Assembly: GCF_002356415.1 (NCBI RefSeq)
Contig: NZ_AP018338.1
Coordinates: 806,001-870,000, forward strand
Source: Streptococcus oralis subsp. tigurinus
GTDB lineage: Bacteria > Bacillota > Bacilli > Lactobacillales > Streptococcaceae
Direction of reading: 5' to 3'
Length of the DNA: 64,000 nucleotides
Below, piece after piece: positions 1 through 8,063 of this stretch. The position numbers and the translations under genes were made by a program. The notes beneath the pieces are model-generated. The model made no database searches, had not been told where the DNA came from, and worked only from the letters and a program-made list of their open reading frames with translations. Position 1 is the stretch's first letter, and each line of letters begins with the position of its first letter.

Positions 1-2
1 CA

Positions 3-1316
3 CCTTCTAAAGCTGCTAGTCTTGGAATTGGGATGGTTCACCAACATTTTATGTTGGTTGAGGCTTTTACAGTAGCTGAAAATATCATTTTGGGGAGTGA
101 AATCACTAAAAATGGTGTGCTAGATATAGCTGAAGCTACTAAAGAAATCAAGGCTCTTTCTGAACGTTATGGTTTGGCAGTGGATCCTGCTGCCAAGGTG
201 GCAGATATTTCCGTTGGTGCTCAACAACGTGTAGAAATCTTGAAGACACTTTACCGTGGTGCTGATATCCTCATCTTTGACGAACCTACGGCAGTATTGA
301 CTCCTTCAGAGATTGATGAGTTGATGGCTATCATGAAAAACCTTGTTAAAGAAGGAAAATCCATTATTTTGATTACCCATAAACTGGATGAAATTCGTGC
401 GGTATCCAATCGAGTGACGGTTATCCGTCGTGGAAAATCAATCCAGACGGTAGAGATTGCAGGGGCAACCAATGCGGACTTGGCTGAGATGATGGTGGGA
501 CGTTCTGTCTCCTTCAAAACGGAGAAACAGGCACCACAACCAAAAGAAGTAGTCTTGTCTATCAAAGACTTGGTTGTTAATGAAAACCGAGGTGTACCAG
601 CTGTGAAGAATCTTTCTTTGGATGTTCGTGCTGGTGAAATTGTCGGTATTGCAGGTATTGATGGCAATGGCCAATCTGAACTCATTCAAGCCATTACGGG
701 TCTTCGTAAGGTTGAGTCTGGTAGTATTGAATTAAAAGGCAAATCAATCGTAGGGATGCACCCTCGACAAATTACGGAACTCAGTGTGGGGCATGTTCCT
801 GAAGACCGCCACCGTGATGGTTTGATTTTGGATATGATGATTTCAGAAAATATCGCTCTTCAAACCTACTACAAAGAACCACTCAGCAAGAATGGTATCT
901 TAAACTATGCCAATATCACTTCACATGCCAAGAAATTGATGGAAGAATTTGACGTCCGTGCGGCGAGCGAATTTGTCCCAGCAGCGGCTCTTTCAGGGGG
1001 GAATCAACAAAAAGCGATTATCGCTCGTGAGATTGATCGTGATCCTGATCTCCTTATCGTCAGCCAACCAACTCGTGGTTTGGATGTCGGTGCCATTGAA
1101 TATATCCACAAACGCTTGATTGAAGAACGTGATAACGGGAAAGCTGTGCTTGTTGTCAGCTTTGAATTGGATGAGATTTTAAATGTTTCAGACCGAATTG
1201 CTGTTATTCATGATGGGAAGATTCAAGGTATTGTGTCGCCAGAAACGACTAACAAACAAGAACTTGGTATCTTGATGGCAGGTGGAAACTTGGGAAAGGA
1301 GAAGGATGATGTCTAA
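3..1316 (+). CDS. Nucleoside-type ABC importer, ATP-binding protein (5' end missing)
   Basis: Energises uptake, probably of nucleosides, together with the two permeases that follow. The reading frame is open from base 3, so the true start lies before the window. The visible part holds the Q-loop (VHQHF), signature (SVGAQQR), Walker B (LIFDEP) and H-loop (ITHK) of the first ATPase domain. A full second ATPase domain follows, with SGGNQQK and a Walker A variant GIDGNGQS in which the usual Lys is Gln. That double-domain layout with a degenerate second P-loop is usual for the RbsA/YufO family. The lipoprotein that binds the substrate is presumably upstream, outside the window. Nucleosides as substrate are inferred from the YufO-YufP-YufQ / PnrA-type gene order. 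Confidence 0.9.
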   Translation, partial: PSKAASLGIGMVHQHFMLVEAFTVAENIILGSEITKNGVLDIAEATKEIKALSERYGLAVDPAAKVADISVGAQQRVEILKTLYRGADILIFDEPTAVLTPSEIDELMAIMKNLVKEGKSIILITHKLDEIRAVSNRVTVIRRGKSIQTVEIAGATNADLAEMMVGRSVSFKTEKQAPQPKEVVLSIKDLVVNENRGVPAVKNLSLDVRAGEIVGIAGIDGNGQSELIQAITGLRKVESGSIELKGKSIVGMHPRQITELSVGHVPEDRHRDGLILDMMISENIALQTYYKEPLSKNGILNYANITSHAKKLMEEFDVRAASEFVPAAALSGGNQQKAIIAREIDRDPDLLIVSQPTRGLDVGAIEYIHKRLIEERDNGKAVLVVSFELDEILNVSDRIAVIHDGKIQGIVSPETTNKQELGILMAGGNLGKEKDDV

Positions 1317-2367
1317 AAAGTTACAACAAATTTCGGTTCCCTTGATTTCCGTATTCTTAGGAATCTTGCTCGGAGCCATCGTCATGTGGATTTTCGGCTA
1401 CGATGCTATCTGGGGTTATGAGGAGTTGTTCTATACAGCTTTTGGTAGTCTTCGTGGGATTGGCGAGATTTTCCGTGCCATGGGTCCTCTTGTCTTGATT
1501 GGTCTGGGTTTTGCAGTTGCCAGCCGTGCAGGTTTCTTTAACGTTGGACTTCCTGGTCAGGCACTAGCGGGTTGGATTCTTAGTGGTTGGTTTGCTTTGT
1601 CGCATCCGGACATGCCACGCCCAATGTTGATTTTAGCGACCGTAGTAATTGCTTTGATTGCAGGTGGGATTGTAGGTGCTATTCCAGGTATTCTCAGAGC
1701 TTATTTAGGTACATCAGAGGTTATCGTAACCATTATGATGAACTATATTGTTTTGTACGTAGGGAATGCCTTTATTCATTCTTTCCCGAAAGACTTTATG
1801 CAAAGTACAGACTCAACGATTCGTGTGAGTGCCAATGCCACTTATCAAACACCATGGTTATCTGAGTTAACTGGCAATTCTCGTATGAATATCGGAATCT
1901 TTTTTGCCATCATTGCTGTTGGTGTGATTTGGTTCTTGCTCAAGAAAACGACTCTCGGTTTTGAAATTCGTGCAGTTGGTCTCAATCCCCATGCCTCAGA
2001 GTACGCTGGTATTTCAGCAAAACGTACAATCATCCTATCAATGATTATCTCTGGTGCTTTGGCTGGTCTTGGTGGAGCTGTCGAAGGTCTTGGAACCTTC
2101 CAAAACGTTTACGTTCAGGGATCATCATTGGCTGTCGGATTTAACGGGATGGCAGTTAGTTTGCTTGCTGGAAATTCACCAATTGGAATTCTCTTTGCAG
2201 CCTTCTTATTTGGAGTTTTGCAAGTAGGAGCACCGGGTATGAACGCAGCACAAGTTCCGTCTGAGCTTGTCAGCATTGTAACAGCGTCTATTATCTTCTT
2301 TGTCAGCGTTCACTACCTAATCGAACGCTTTGTCAAACCTAAAAAACAAGTTAAAGGAGGTAAGTAA
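1309..2367 (+). CDS. Nucleoside-type ABC importer, permease 1 (YufP-like)
   Basis: Integral membrane permease of the BPD_transp_2 (branched-chain/ribose/nucleoside) family, 352 residues, strongly hydrophobic throughout. The ATG at 1309 overlaps the ATPase gene by 8 bases and sits 7 bases after AGGAG (1297-1301). An ATG at 1306 and a GTG at 1282 are in frame but worse placed. The motif region GLNPHASEYAGIS followed by GLGGAVEGLG is the cytoplasmic loop that contacts the ATPase in this family. It is co-transcribed with the ATPase and with permease 2. Substrate inferred from the family and the gene order. Confidence 0.9.
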   Translation: MSKKLQQISVPLISVFLGILLGAIVMWIFGYDAIWGYEELFYTAFGSLRGIGEIFRAMGPLVLIGLGFAVASRAGFFNVGLPGQALAGWILSGWFALSHPDMPRPMLILATVVIALIAGGIVGAIPGILRAYLGTSEVIVTIMMNYIVLYVGNAFIHSFPKDFMQSTDSTIRVSANATYQTPWLSELTGNSRMNIGIFFAIIAVGVIWFLLKKTTLGFEIRAVGLNPHASEYAGISAKRTIILSMIISGALAGLGGAVEGLGTFQNVYVQGSSLAVGFNGMAVSLLAGNSPIGILFAAFLFGVLQVGAPGMNAAQVPSELVSIVTASIIFFVSVHYLIERFVKPKKQVKGGK

Positions 2368-2369
2368 GG

Positions 2370-3326
2370 ATGTCTATTACAACATTGCTCACCCTCTTGG
2401 TCTCTTCTATGCTGATTTACTCAGCGCCACTTATTTTTACGAGTATTGGAGGAGTCTTCTCTGAACGTGGTGGTGTCGTTAACGTCGGTCTTGAAGGAAT
2501 CATGGTTATGGGAGCCTTTTCTGGGGTTGTCTTTAACCTTGAGTTTGCAGAACAACTTGGAACAGCGACTCCTTGGATTTCCTTGTTAGTTGCCGGTGCC
2601 GTGGGAGCTATTTTCTCCCTCATTCATGCAGTCGCTACAGTTCATTTCCGTGCGGATCATGTTGTCAGTGGTACAGTATTGAACTTGATGGCTCCTGCCC
2701 TAGCAGTTTTCTTGGTTAAGGTTCTTTATAACAAAGGACAAACGGATAATTTAAGCCAGACCTTTGGACGTTTTGATTTTCCAGTTTTGGCTAATATCCC
2801 AGTGATTGGAGATATCTTCTTCAAGTCAACAAGTTTGCTAGGTTATATCGCGATTGCCTTCTCATTCTTTGCTTGGTTTATCCTCTTCAAGACACGCTTT
2901 GGCCTTCGCCTTCGCTCTGTTGGTGAACACCCTCAAGCAGCGGATACCTTGGGGATCAATGTCTACAAGATGCGATATCTTGGGGTTATTATTTCAGGTT
3001 TCCTTGGTGGAATTGGGGGAGCGATTTATGCTCAATCCATTTCTGTCAACTTCTCAGTGACAACTATTGTCGGTCCTGGATTTATCGCTCTTGCTGCAAT
3101 GATCTTTGGTAAATGGAACCCAATCGGTGCTATGCTTTCTAGTCTCTTCTTTGGACTTTCACAAAGTTTGGCAGTTATCGGTTCTCAATTGCCTTTCCTA
3201 CAAGGAGTGCCAGCGGTTTACCTTCAAATCGCGCCTTATGTCTTGACCATTCTTGTCTTAGCAGCCTTCTTTGGAAAAGCAGTTGCACCTAAGGCAGACG
3301 GTATCAACTACATCAAGTCAAAATAA
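2370..3326 (+). CDS. Nucleoside-type ABC importer, permease 2 (YufQ-like)
   Basis: Second membrane permease of the importer, 318 residues, homologous to permease 1 but shorter. The ATG follows the previous stop by 2 bases and has AAAGGAGG just upstream. The coupling loop reads SVGEHPQAADTLGI then GFLGGIGGA, as in permease 1. The usual complex is one double-ATPase subunit, two different permeases and a lipoprotein. It is the last gene of the operon, and a bidirectional terminator follows at 3335-3361. Confidence 0.9.
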   Translation: MSITTLLTLLVSSMLIYSAPLIFTSIGGVFSERGGVVNVGLEGIMVMGAFSGVVFNLEFAEQLGTATPWISLLVAGAVGAIFSLIHAVATVHFRADHVVSGTVLNLMAPALAVFLVKVLYNKGQTDNLSQTFGRFDFPVLANIPVIGDIFFKSTSLLGYIAIAFSFFAWFILFKTRFGLRLRSVGEHPQAADTLGINVYKMRYLGVIISGFLGGIGGAIYAQSISVNFSVTTIVGPGFIALAAMIFGKWNPIGAMLSSLFFGLSQSLAVIGSQLPFLQGVPAVYLQIAPYVLTILVLAAFFGKAVAPKADGINYIKSK

Positions 3327-3334
3327 GCATACAA

Positions 3335-3361
3335 AAAACGTCAGTTTCAAACTGGCGTTTT
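3335..3361. terminator. Bidirectional terminator between the ABC operon and plsY
   Basis: AAAACGTCAGTTT (3335-3347) pairs with AAACTGGCGTTTT (3349-3361) with one G-U pair. A-runs on one side and T-runs on the other serve both convergent transcripts. The plsY stop codon lies at its edge. Confidence 0.85.
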
Positions 3362-4001
3362 ATTTGTTAGGATTTTGATGGGTTAGGTTCAATCCCCAAG
3401 GGACAAGATTTTCAGTTTTATTTTTGATACGTGTGATATTATCCTTGTGACGAATGATAATCAAGCTAGCAAGTGCTAGGATAATCAGAATGAAGAGAGG
3501 GTCATAGCTGTCTAGGATAAATCCAAATAGTGGAAATAGGAGAACTCCGATAACGGCTGCGATAGAAGCGGCAACGCTAGATAAGGAAATCATACTACCA
3601 AGATAGAGAGTTCCAAAGAATACGACTGCTAGGTAGAGACAGAAGATAGGCGCAAATCCGAAAACAACTCCAGCGCTAGTTGCGACAGCCTTGCCCCCCT
3701 TAAAGCCTGCAAAGATAGGAAAGGTATGTCCAATGACAGCCAAAAGTCCAAAGACAAGAGGTGATACACCTTGTAGGTGGAAAAGAATTGGAAGCAGAGT
3801 GGCCAAGGTTCCTTTAAAGAAGTCAATCACAAAGGTTGCCATACCCGCTTTCTTACCTAAAATTCGGAAAGTATTGGTTGTTCCGGTGTTTCCAGAACCA
3901 TGTTCACGCAGATTTGTTTGAAAGAAGATTTGTCCAATCCAAAGACCGGATGGAATCGAACCTAGCAGATAAGCTAAAATTAATAATACAAATGTCATCA
4001 T
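3360..4001 (-). CDS. plsY: Glycerol-3-phosphate acyltransferase PlsY
   Basis: Membrane enzyme that transfers the acyl group of acyl-phosphate to glycerol-3-phosphate, giving lysophosphatidic acid, the first step of phospholipid synthesis with PlsX. At 213 residues it has the normal length. The family motifs are visible: LLGSIPSG near the N-terminus, [12 protein letters not shown] (glycerol-phosphate site) and [18 protein letters not shown]. It stands alone, convergent to the ABC operon and divergent from parE. The ATG starts six bases after an extended -10 box, so the mRNA is probably leaderless (see the separate promoter entry). Confidence 0.95.
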   Translation of the reverse strand: MMTFVLLILAYLLGSIPSGLWIGQIFFQTNLREHGSGNTGTTNTFRILGKKAGMATFVIDFFKGTLATLLPILFHLQGVSPLVFGLLAVIGHTFPIFAGFKGGKAVATSAGVVFGFAPIFCLYLAVVFFGTLYLGSMISLSSVAASIAAVIGVLLFPLFGFILDSYDPLFILIILALASLIIIRHKDNITRIKNKTENLVPWGLNLTHQNPNK

Positions 4002-4016
4002 AGAACTATTATACCA
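4001..4016 (-). promoter_or_regulatory. plsY extended -10 promoter, leaderless start
   Basis: Read on the minus strand, TGGTATAATAGTTCTATG: TG-n-TATAAT (TATAAT at 4013-4008), six bases, then the plsY ATG. The expected transcription start coincides with the A of the ATG. No Shine-Dalgarno sequence can exist on such an mRNA. Confidence 0.7.
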
Positions 4017-4077
4017 TGAAATAGTGTAGAAATGATGAGAATATCCATTAAAATTGTGACAGCTGAACGGGAAAAAC

Positions 4078-4107
4078 TTTGCAAAATCCCTAGAAAACCT
4101 GTAAAAT
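4078..4107 (+). promoter_or_regulatory. parE promoter
   Basis: TTTGCA (4078-4083), 18 bases, TAAAAT (4102-4107). AGGAGG at 4125-4130 then serves the GTG start. Confidence 0.55.
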
Positions 4108-4136
4108 AGAAAAGATGAACAAATAGGAGGTTCCTT

Positions 4137-6080
4137 GTGTCAAAAAAGGAAATCAATATTAATAACTACAATGATGACGCCATTCAGGTGCTAGAAGGGT
4201 TGGATGCGGTCCGTAAACGTCCGGGGATGTATATCGGTTCGACCGACGGTGCAGGTCTCCATCACCTAGTCTGGGAAATTGTGGACAATGCAGTCGATGA
4301 GGCCTTGTCTGGCTTCGGTGATCGCATTGATGTGACTATCAATAAAGACGGAAGTCTAACAGTAGAGGACCATGGTCGTGGGATGCCGACTGGTATGCAT
4401 GCCATGGGTATCCCAACCGTTGAAGTTATCTTCACCATTCTTCACGCTGGAGGAAAATTCGGTCAGGGTGGTTATAAGACTTCTGGTGGTCTCCACGGGG
4501 TTGGTTCTTCCGTCGTGAATGCCTTATCTAGTTGGCTAGAAGTAGAAATCACTCGTGATGGTGCTGTTTATAAGCAACGCTTTGAAAATGGTGGAAAACC
4601 TGCCACGACTTTGAAGAAAATTGGTACAGCACCCAAGACTAAGACAGGTACCAAAGTCACCTTCATGCCTGACGCGACAATCTTCTCTACGACTGACTTT
4701 AAGTACAATACCATTTCAGAACGACTCAATGAGTCAGCCTTTCTCTTAAAAAATGTTACCTTGTCTTTGACAGATAAGCGAACAGATGAAGCAATCGAAT
4801 TCCATTATGAGAACGGGGTACAAGACTTTGTTTCCTATCTGAATGAAGACAAGGAAACCTTGACGCCTGTTCTTTACTTCGAAGGGGAAGACAATGGTTT
4901 CCAAGTGGAAGTCGCCCTCCAGTACAATGATGGATTTTCAGATAACATCTTGTCCTTTGTCAATAATGTCCGTACCAAAGACGGTGGAACCCATGAGACG
5001 GGACTCAAGTCTGCCATTACAAAGGTCATGAATGACTATGCGCGTAAGACAGGTCTTCTCAAGGAAAAAGATAAAAACCTAGAAGGTTCAGATTATCGCG
5101 AGGGACTAGCAGCCGTTCTTTCTATTCTGGTTCCTGAAGAGCACCTTCAGTTTGAAGGACAGACCAAGGACAAACTAGGAAGTCCTCTGGCTCGTCCAGT
5201 TGTGGATGGGATTGTGGCTGATAAGTTGACCTTCTTCCTTATGGAAAATGGGGAATTGGCTTCTAACCTCATCCGTAAGGCTATCAAGGCTCGTGACGCT
5301 CGTGAAGCGGCACGTAAGGCGCGTGATGAGAGCCGAAATGGTAAGAAAAACAAGAAAGACAAAGGCTTGCTGTCTGGAAAATTGACCCCAGCCCAGTCTA
5401 AAAATCCTGCAAAGAACGAACTCTATCTAGTCGAGGGGGATTCTGCCGGCGGTTCTGCTAAACAAGGTCGTGATCGTAAGTTTCAGGCTATCTTACCTCT
5501 TCGAGGTAAGGTTATCAATACAGCCAAGGCCAAGATGGCGGATATCCTCAAAAATGAGGAAATCAACACTATGATTTACACCATAGGTGCAGGTGTCGGG
5601 GCAGACTTCTCCCTTGAAGATGCCAACTACGACAAGATCATTATCATGACCGATGCCGATACCGACGGTGCCCACATTCAAACACTTCTCTTAACATTCT
5701 TCTACCGTTACATGCGTCCGCTAGTCGAGGCAGGACATGTCTATATCGCCCTTCCGCCTCTTTACAAGATGTCCAAAGGGAAAGGCAAGAAAGAAGAAGT
5801 GGCCTATGCTTGGACGGACGGAGAGTTAGAAGAACTTCGTAAGCAATTCGGCAAAGGTGCTACCCTCCAACGCTATAAAGGTCTTGGTGAGATGAATGCG
5901 GACCAACTCTGGGAAACAACCATGAACCCAGAAACTCGCACTCTCATCCGTGTCACGATCGAAGATCTAGCACGCGCTGAACGCCGTGTCAATGTCCTCA
6001 TGGGAGACAAGGTCGAACCACGCCGTAAGTGGATTGAGGATAATGTCAAGTTTACGCTGGAAGAAGTGACAGTGTTTTAG
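4137..6080 (+). CDS. parE: DNA topoisomerase IV subunit B (ParE)
   Basis: ATPase subunit of topoisomerase IV, which unlinks daughter chromosomes together with ParC. 647 residues. The start is a GTG 6 bases after a perfect AGGAGG. The GHKL ATPase motifs [15 protein letters not shown] and GGLHGVGSS are in the N-terminal half. The TOPRIM motifs are EGDSAGG (residues 433-439), PLRGKVIN and DADTDG (506-511). At the positions linked to quinolone resistance, Asp435 and Ile460 are both unchanged. parC follows 2 kb downstream, with two accessory genes in between instead of directly. Confidence 0.98.
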   Translation: MSKKEININNYNDDAIQVLEGLDAVRKRPGMYIGSTDGAGLHHLVWEIVDNAVDEALSGFGDRIDVTINKDGSLTVEDHGRGMPTGMHAMGIPTVEVIFTILHAGGKFGQGGYKTSGGLHGVGSSVVNALSSWLEVEITRDGAVYKQRFENGGKPATTLKKIGTAPKTKTGTKVTFMPDATIFSTTDFKYNTISERLNESAFLLKNVTLSLTDKRTDEAIEFHYENGVQDFVSYLNEDKETLTPVLYFEGEDNGFQVEVALQYNDGFSDNILSFVNNVRTKDGGTHETGLKSAITKVMNDYARKTGLLKEKDKNLEGSDYREGLAAVLSILVPEEHLQFEGQTKDKLGSPLARPVVDGIVADKLTFFLMENGELASNLIRKAIKARDAREAARKARDESRNGKKNKKDKGLLSGKLTPAQSKNPAKNELYLVEGDSAGGSAKQGRDRKFQAILPLRGKVINTAKAKMADILKNEEINTMIYTIGAGVGADFSLEDANYDKIIIMTDADTDGAHIQTLLLTFFYRYMRPLVEAGHVYIALPPLYKMSKGKGKKEEVAYAWTDGELEELRKQFGKGATLQRYKGLGEMNADQLWETTMNPETRTLIRVTIEDLARAERRVNVLMGDKVEPRRKWIEDNVKFTLEEVTVF

Positions 6081-6098
6081 TATAGTATAGGGAATATT

Positions 6099-6926
6099 AT
6101 GGCGAGACAGAATTATTTTGATATTTTGAACCGGATGGAGTTTGATCCACAGAGAGAGTTGAAAAATTTGATGGATTTACTGGAAATGGAGAGAAATTTC
6201 AAGAGGAGCTATTATGAAACAAGTTTAAATAGTGCCATTTCTAATAATTTCTTAGATTATCCTAATCGTTCAACATTCACCAGTTATTCACAAATGATAG
6301 AATTTGTTGGATCGAATATCTATAATACAACTGAACAACTATTTGTTTTCTCTGAGTTATTAGTTGACATTTTTTGTAATCTTGCAGAAAAATTTACAAA
6401 GGAAGAGAGTAGCTTTATTCAAGTTATATTTGATAATATTAAAAGGTTTTTAGAATTATCAAATCATGAATTGATTACATTGGATAATGGTAACAAAATC
6501 ATTGTTGAAAAGAATGTATATGCCTCAGAAGCTTCTCAGATTGTATCTGAAACTAGTATTGAAGAGGCGATAAAGGTCTTAGAATATAATCATTTTTCAA
6601 ATAAGGGAAATATTCAGCGTAAGAAAGAAATACTTATTGCTTTAGCGAACTACCTTGAACCGTTTAGAAGAGAACTAAATTATTCTGAAGAATTAAAAGA
6701 TATTATGAAAGTTAACAATCAAAAGGTTATCGCGTTTGAAAAACTTTTTGAAATGTATAATAATTTTGGTTTAAGGCACAATAATTCAAATCAATATCAT
6801 CTTGATTTGGCTGATGATGAATTGGAACAATGGTACGATGACATCTATACTTCGACTTTATTTGTTATTTTAAGCATGGATGAATCTAGAATTTTGTCGA
6901 AATTAAAAACTTTGAGAGAAGGATAG
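6099..6926 (+). CDS. AT-rich gene of unknown function between parE and parC
   Basis: 275 residues, product not recognised. The protein is mainly helical by composition, with no signal peptide or membrane segment. The C-terminal third (GLRHNNSN... then an acidic helix with WYDDIYTS) faintly recalls the helical C-terminal domains of abortive-infection-type proteins, but I see no proper HEPN R-x4-6-H motif and do not assign it. Sampled lines are about 28-35% GC against about 43% in parE, which suggests later acquisition. It begins 18 bases after parE with only a weak ribosome site (TAGGGA) and may be co-transcribed with parE. Confidence 0.7.
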   Translation: MARQNYFDILNRMEFDPQRELKNLMDLLEMERNFKRSYYETSLNSAISNNFLDYPNRSTFTSYSQMIEFVGSNIYNTTEQLFVFSELLVDIFCNLAEKFTKEESSFIQVIFDNIKRFLELSNHELITLDNGNKIIVEKNVYASEASQIVSETSIEEAIKVLEYNHFSNKGNIQRKKEILIALANYLEPFRRELNYSEELKDIMKVNNQKVIAFEKLFEMYNNFGLRHNNSNQYHLDLADDELEQWYDDIYTSTLFVILSMDESRILSKLKTLREG

Positions 6927-6933
6927 CTAAATC

Positions 6934-6942
6934 TGTTATAAT
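6934..6942 (+). promoter_or_regulatory. Extended -10 promoter of the adenylyltransferase-like gene
   Basis: TG at 6934-6935, one base, TATAAT at 6937-6942. It lies 71 bases before the ATG, just after the stop of the preceding AT-rich gene. Confidence 0.5.
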
Positions 6943-7013
6943 TGATTAACTAATCTAACTTGAGAAATAGTATGCTAATAGACAGTAATATCAAATAAAG
7001 AACAGGTGTTAAT

Positions 7014-7832
7014 ATGAGAACTGAACCCGAAATGCTTGATTTAATTTTACAAACCGCAAAAACTCTAAAAGTCGATGCTGTGGCTCTATCTGGTTCAAGA
7101 ACAGATGCTCAAGCTCCAAAAGATGAGTTTCAAGATTATGATGTTGTTTATGTCGTGGACGACTTAGATAATCTGACGAGTGATCTTGCTTGGTTGGACC
7201 AGTTTGGAACACGTATCATTGAGCAGCATAATATCCTTGGCAACCGTCGTCTCTACCTCATGCTCTTTGAAGATGGCAATCGGATTGATTTGACTCTATG
7301 TCCTAAAGAGTATATCAAGGAGTGGGTAGAAAGCGAAGCGGATTTCACGGTGCTAGAGGACACTAAGGGCTTGTTTGCGCCATATTCTCCAAGTTCACAA
7401 CGTTACTGGACGAATCCATCTAGTCAGACAGATTTCGAAAAAGCCTGTAATGAATTTTGGTGGGTTTCAGCCTACGTGGTTAAAGGGATTTGTCGCAATC
7501 AGCTCATCTACGCGACCGACCATCTTTATGGTATTTGTCAACAAGAACTCTTGAAGGTCTTGGCTTGGCAGGTTGCCAGTGATAAGGGGACTGTCGACGT
7601 CGGCAAGAACTACAAGTATCTCTTTGACTATTTACCTGCTGAGAAAGAGAAGGAATTCTCAAATCTGCTTGATTTTTCAAGTATAGAGAAAATCACTCAG
7701 TCTTTGTTTGCTACAATGCAACTTTTCCACCACGAAGCTCAATCCCTTGCTAACAAGATGGGCTTTGACTACATGAAGGACGTGGCTGAGAAGATGATTG
7801 AGTATGCTGAAAAGAGACTTCTTAATCGCTGA
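7014..7832 (+). CDS. Aminoglycoside 6-adenylyltransferase-like protein (AadE family)
   Basis: 272 residues, slightly shorter than typical ANT(6)/AadE enzymes (about 285-300). These enzymes inactivate streptomycin by AMP transfer. The nucleotidyltransferase core is intact: GSR at residues 27-29, Asp41 and Asp43 in FQDYDVVY, and RIDLTLCPKEY downstream as the third acidic site. It has its own extended -10 promoter and an AGGTG ribosome site. Chromosomal members are common in streptococci and many have not been shown to confer resistance, so the family is likely but streptomycin as substrate is unproven. It is set between parE and parC. Confidence 0.8.
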   Translation: MRTEPEMLDLILQTAKTLKVDAVALSGSRTDAQAPKDEFQDYDVVYVVDDLDNLTSDLAWLDQFGTRIIEQHNILGNRRLYLMLFEDGNRIDLTLCPKEYIKEWVESEADFTVLEDTKGLFAPYSPSSQRYWTNPSSQTDFEKACNEFWWVSAYVVKGICRNQLIYATDHLYGICQQELLKVLAWQVASDKGTVDVGKNYKYLFDYLPAEKEKEFSNLLDFSSIEKITQSLFATMQLFHHEAQSLANKMGFDYMKDVAEKMIEYAEKRLLNR

Positions 7833-7977
7833 ATAATTTAAAAGATTAAACTACAGAAAGGATAGTTTGGTTACTTATAGTAACTGAACACGAGACTAAT
7901 TTCTGTAAATTATCCCTTATTCTATAAAAACCTACTCTACATTCTTTGAAAGGAGTTGAACATGCCCTAAATGCTGT

Positions 7978-8035
7978 GTGAAAAAGATAAATTCTCTTGT
8001 GAGCATCGCTCACTGCAATAATTTCCTATTTTCAC
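7978..8035. repeat. 58-base imperfect palindrome upstream of parC
   Basis: Centred at about 8006. The inner stem is GTGAGC/GCTCAC (7999-8004 and 8008-8013) with loop ATC. Further out AAATT pairs with AATTT, and the ends GTGAAAA and TTTTCAC (8029-8035) also pair. It lacks a T-tail, so it is not a standard terminator. It fills most of the space between the adenylyltransferase-like gene and parC and may be a dispersed extragenic hairpin. Confidence 0.5.
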
Positions 8036-8063
8036 TTTGCATTTTACGGGCTTTGTATCCCAT

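Noticed and set aside
1282..1308. GTG start at 1282 for permease 1
   Set aside because: It lies before the ribosome site AAGGAGAAGG and would add nine residues unlike the family; 1309 is better spaced.
6760..6830. HEPN RNase motif in the parE-parC intervening gene
   Set aside because: RHNNSNQYH has seven residues between Arg and the distal His, outside the R-x4-6-H pattern.
8037..8063. Upstream in-frame ATG for parC
   Set aside because: The nine extra residues are not in known ParC proteins and overlap the palindrome end. The start at 8064 gives the conserved MSNIQNMS and puts Tyr79 in the right numbering.
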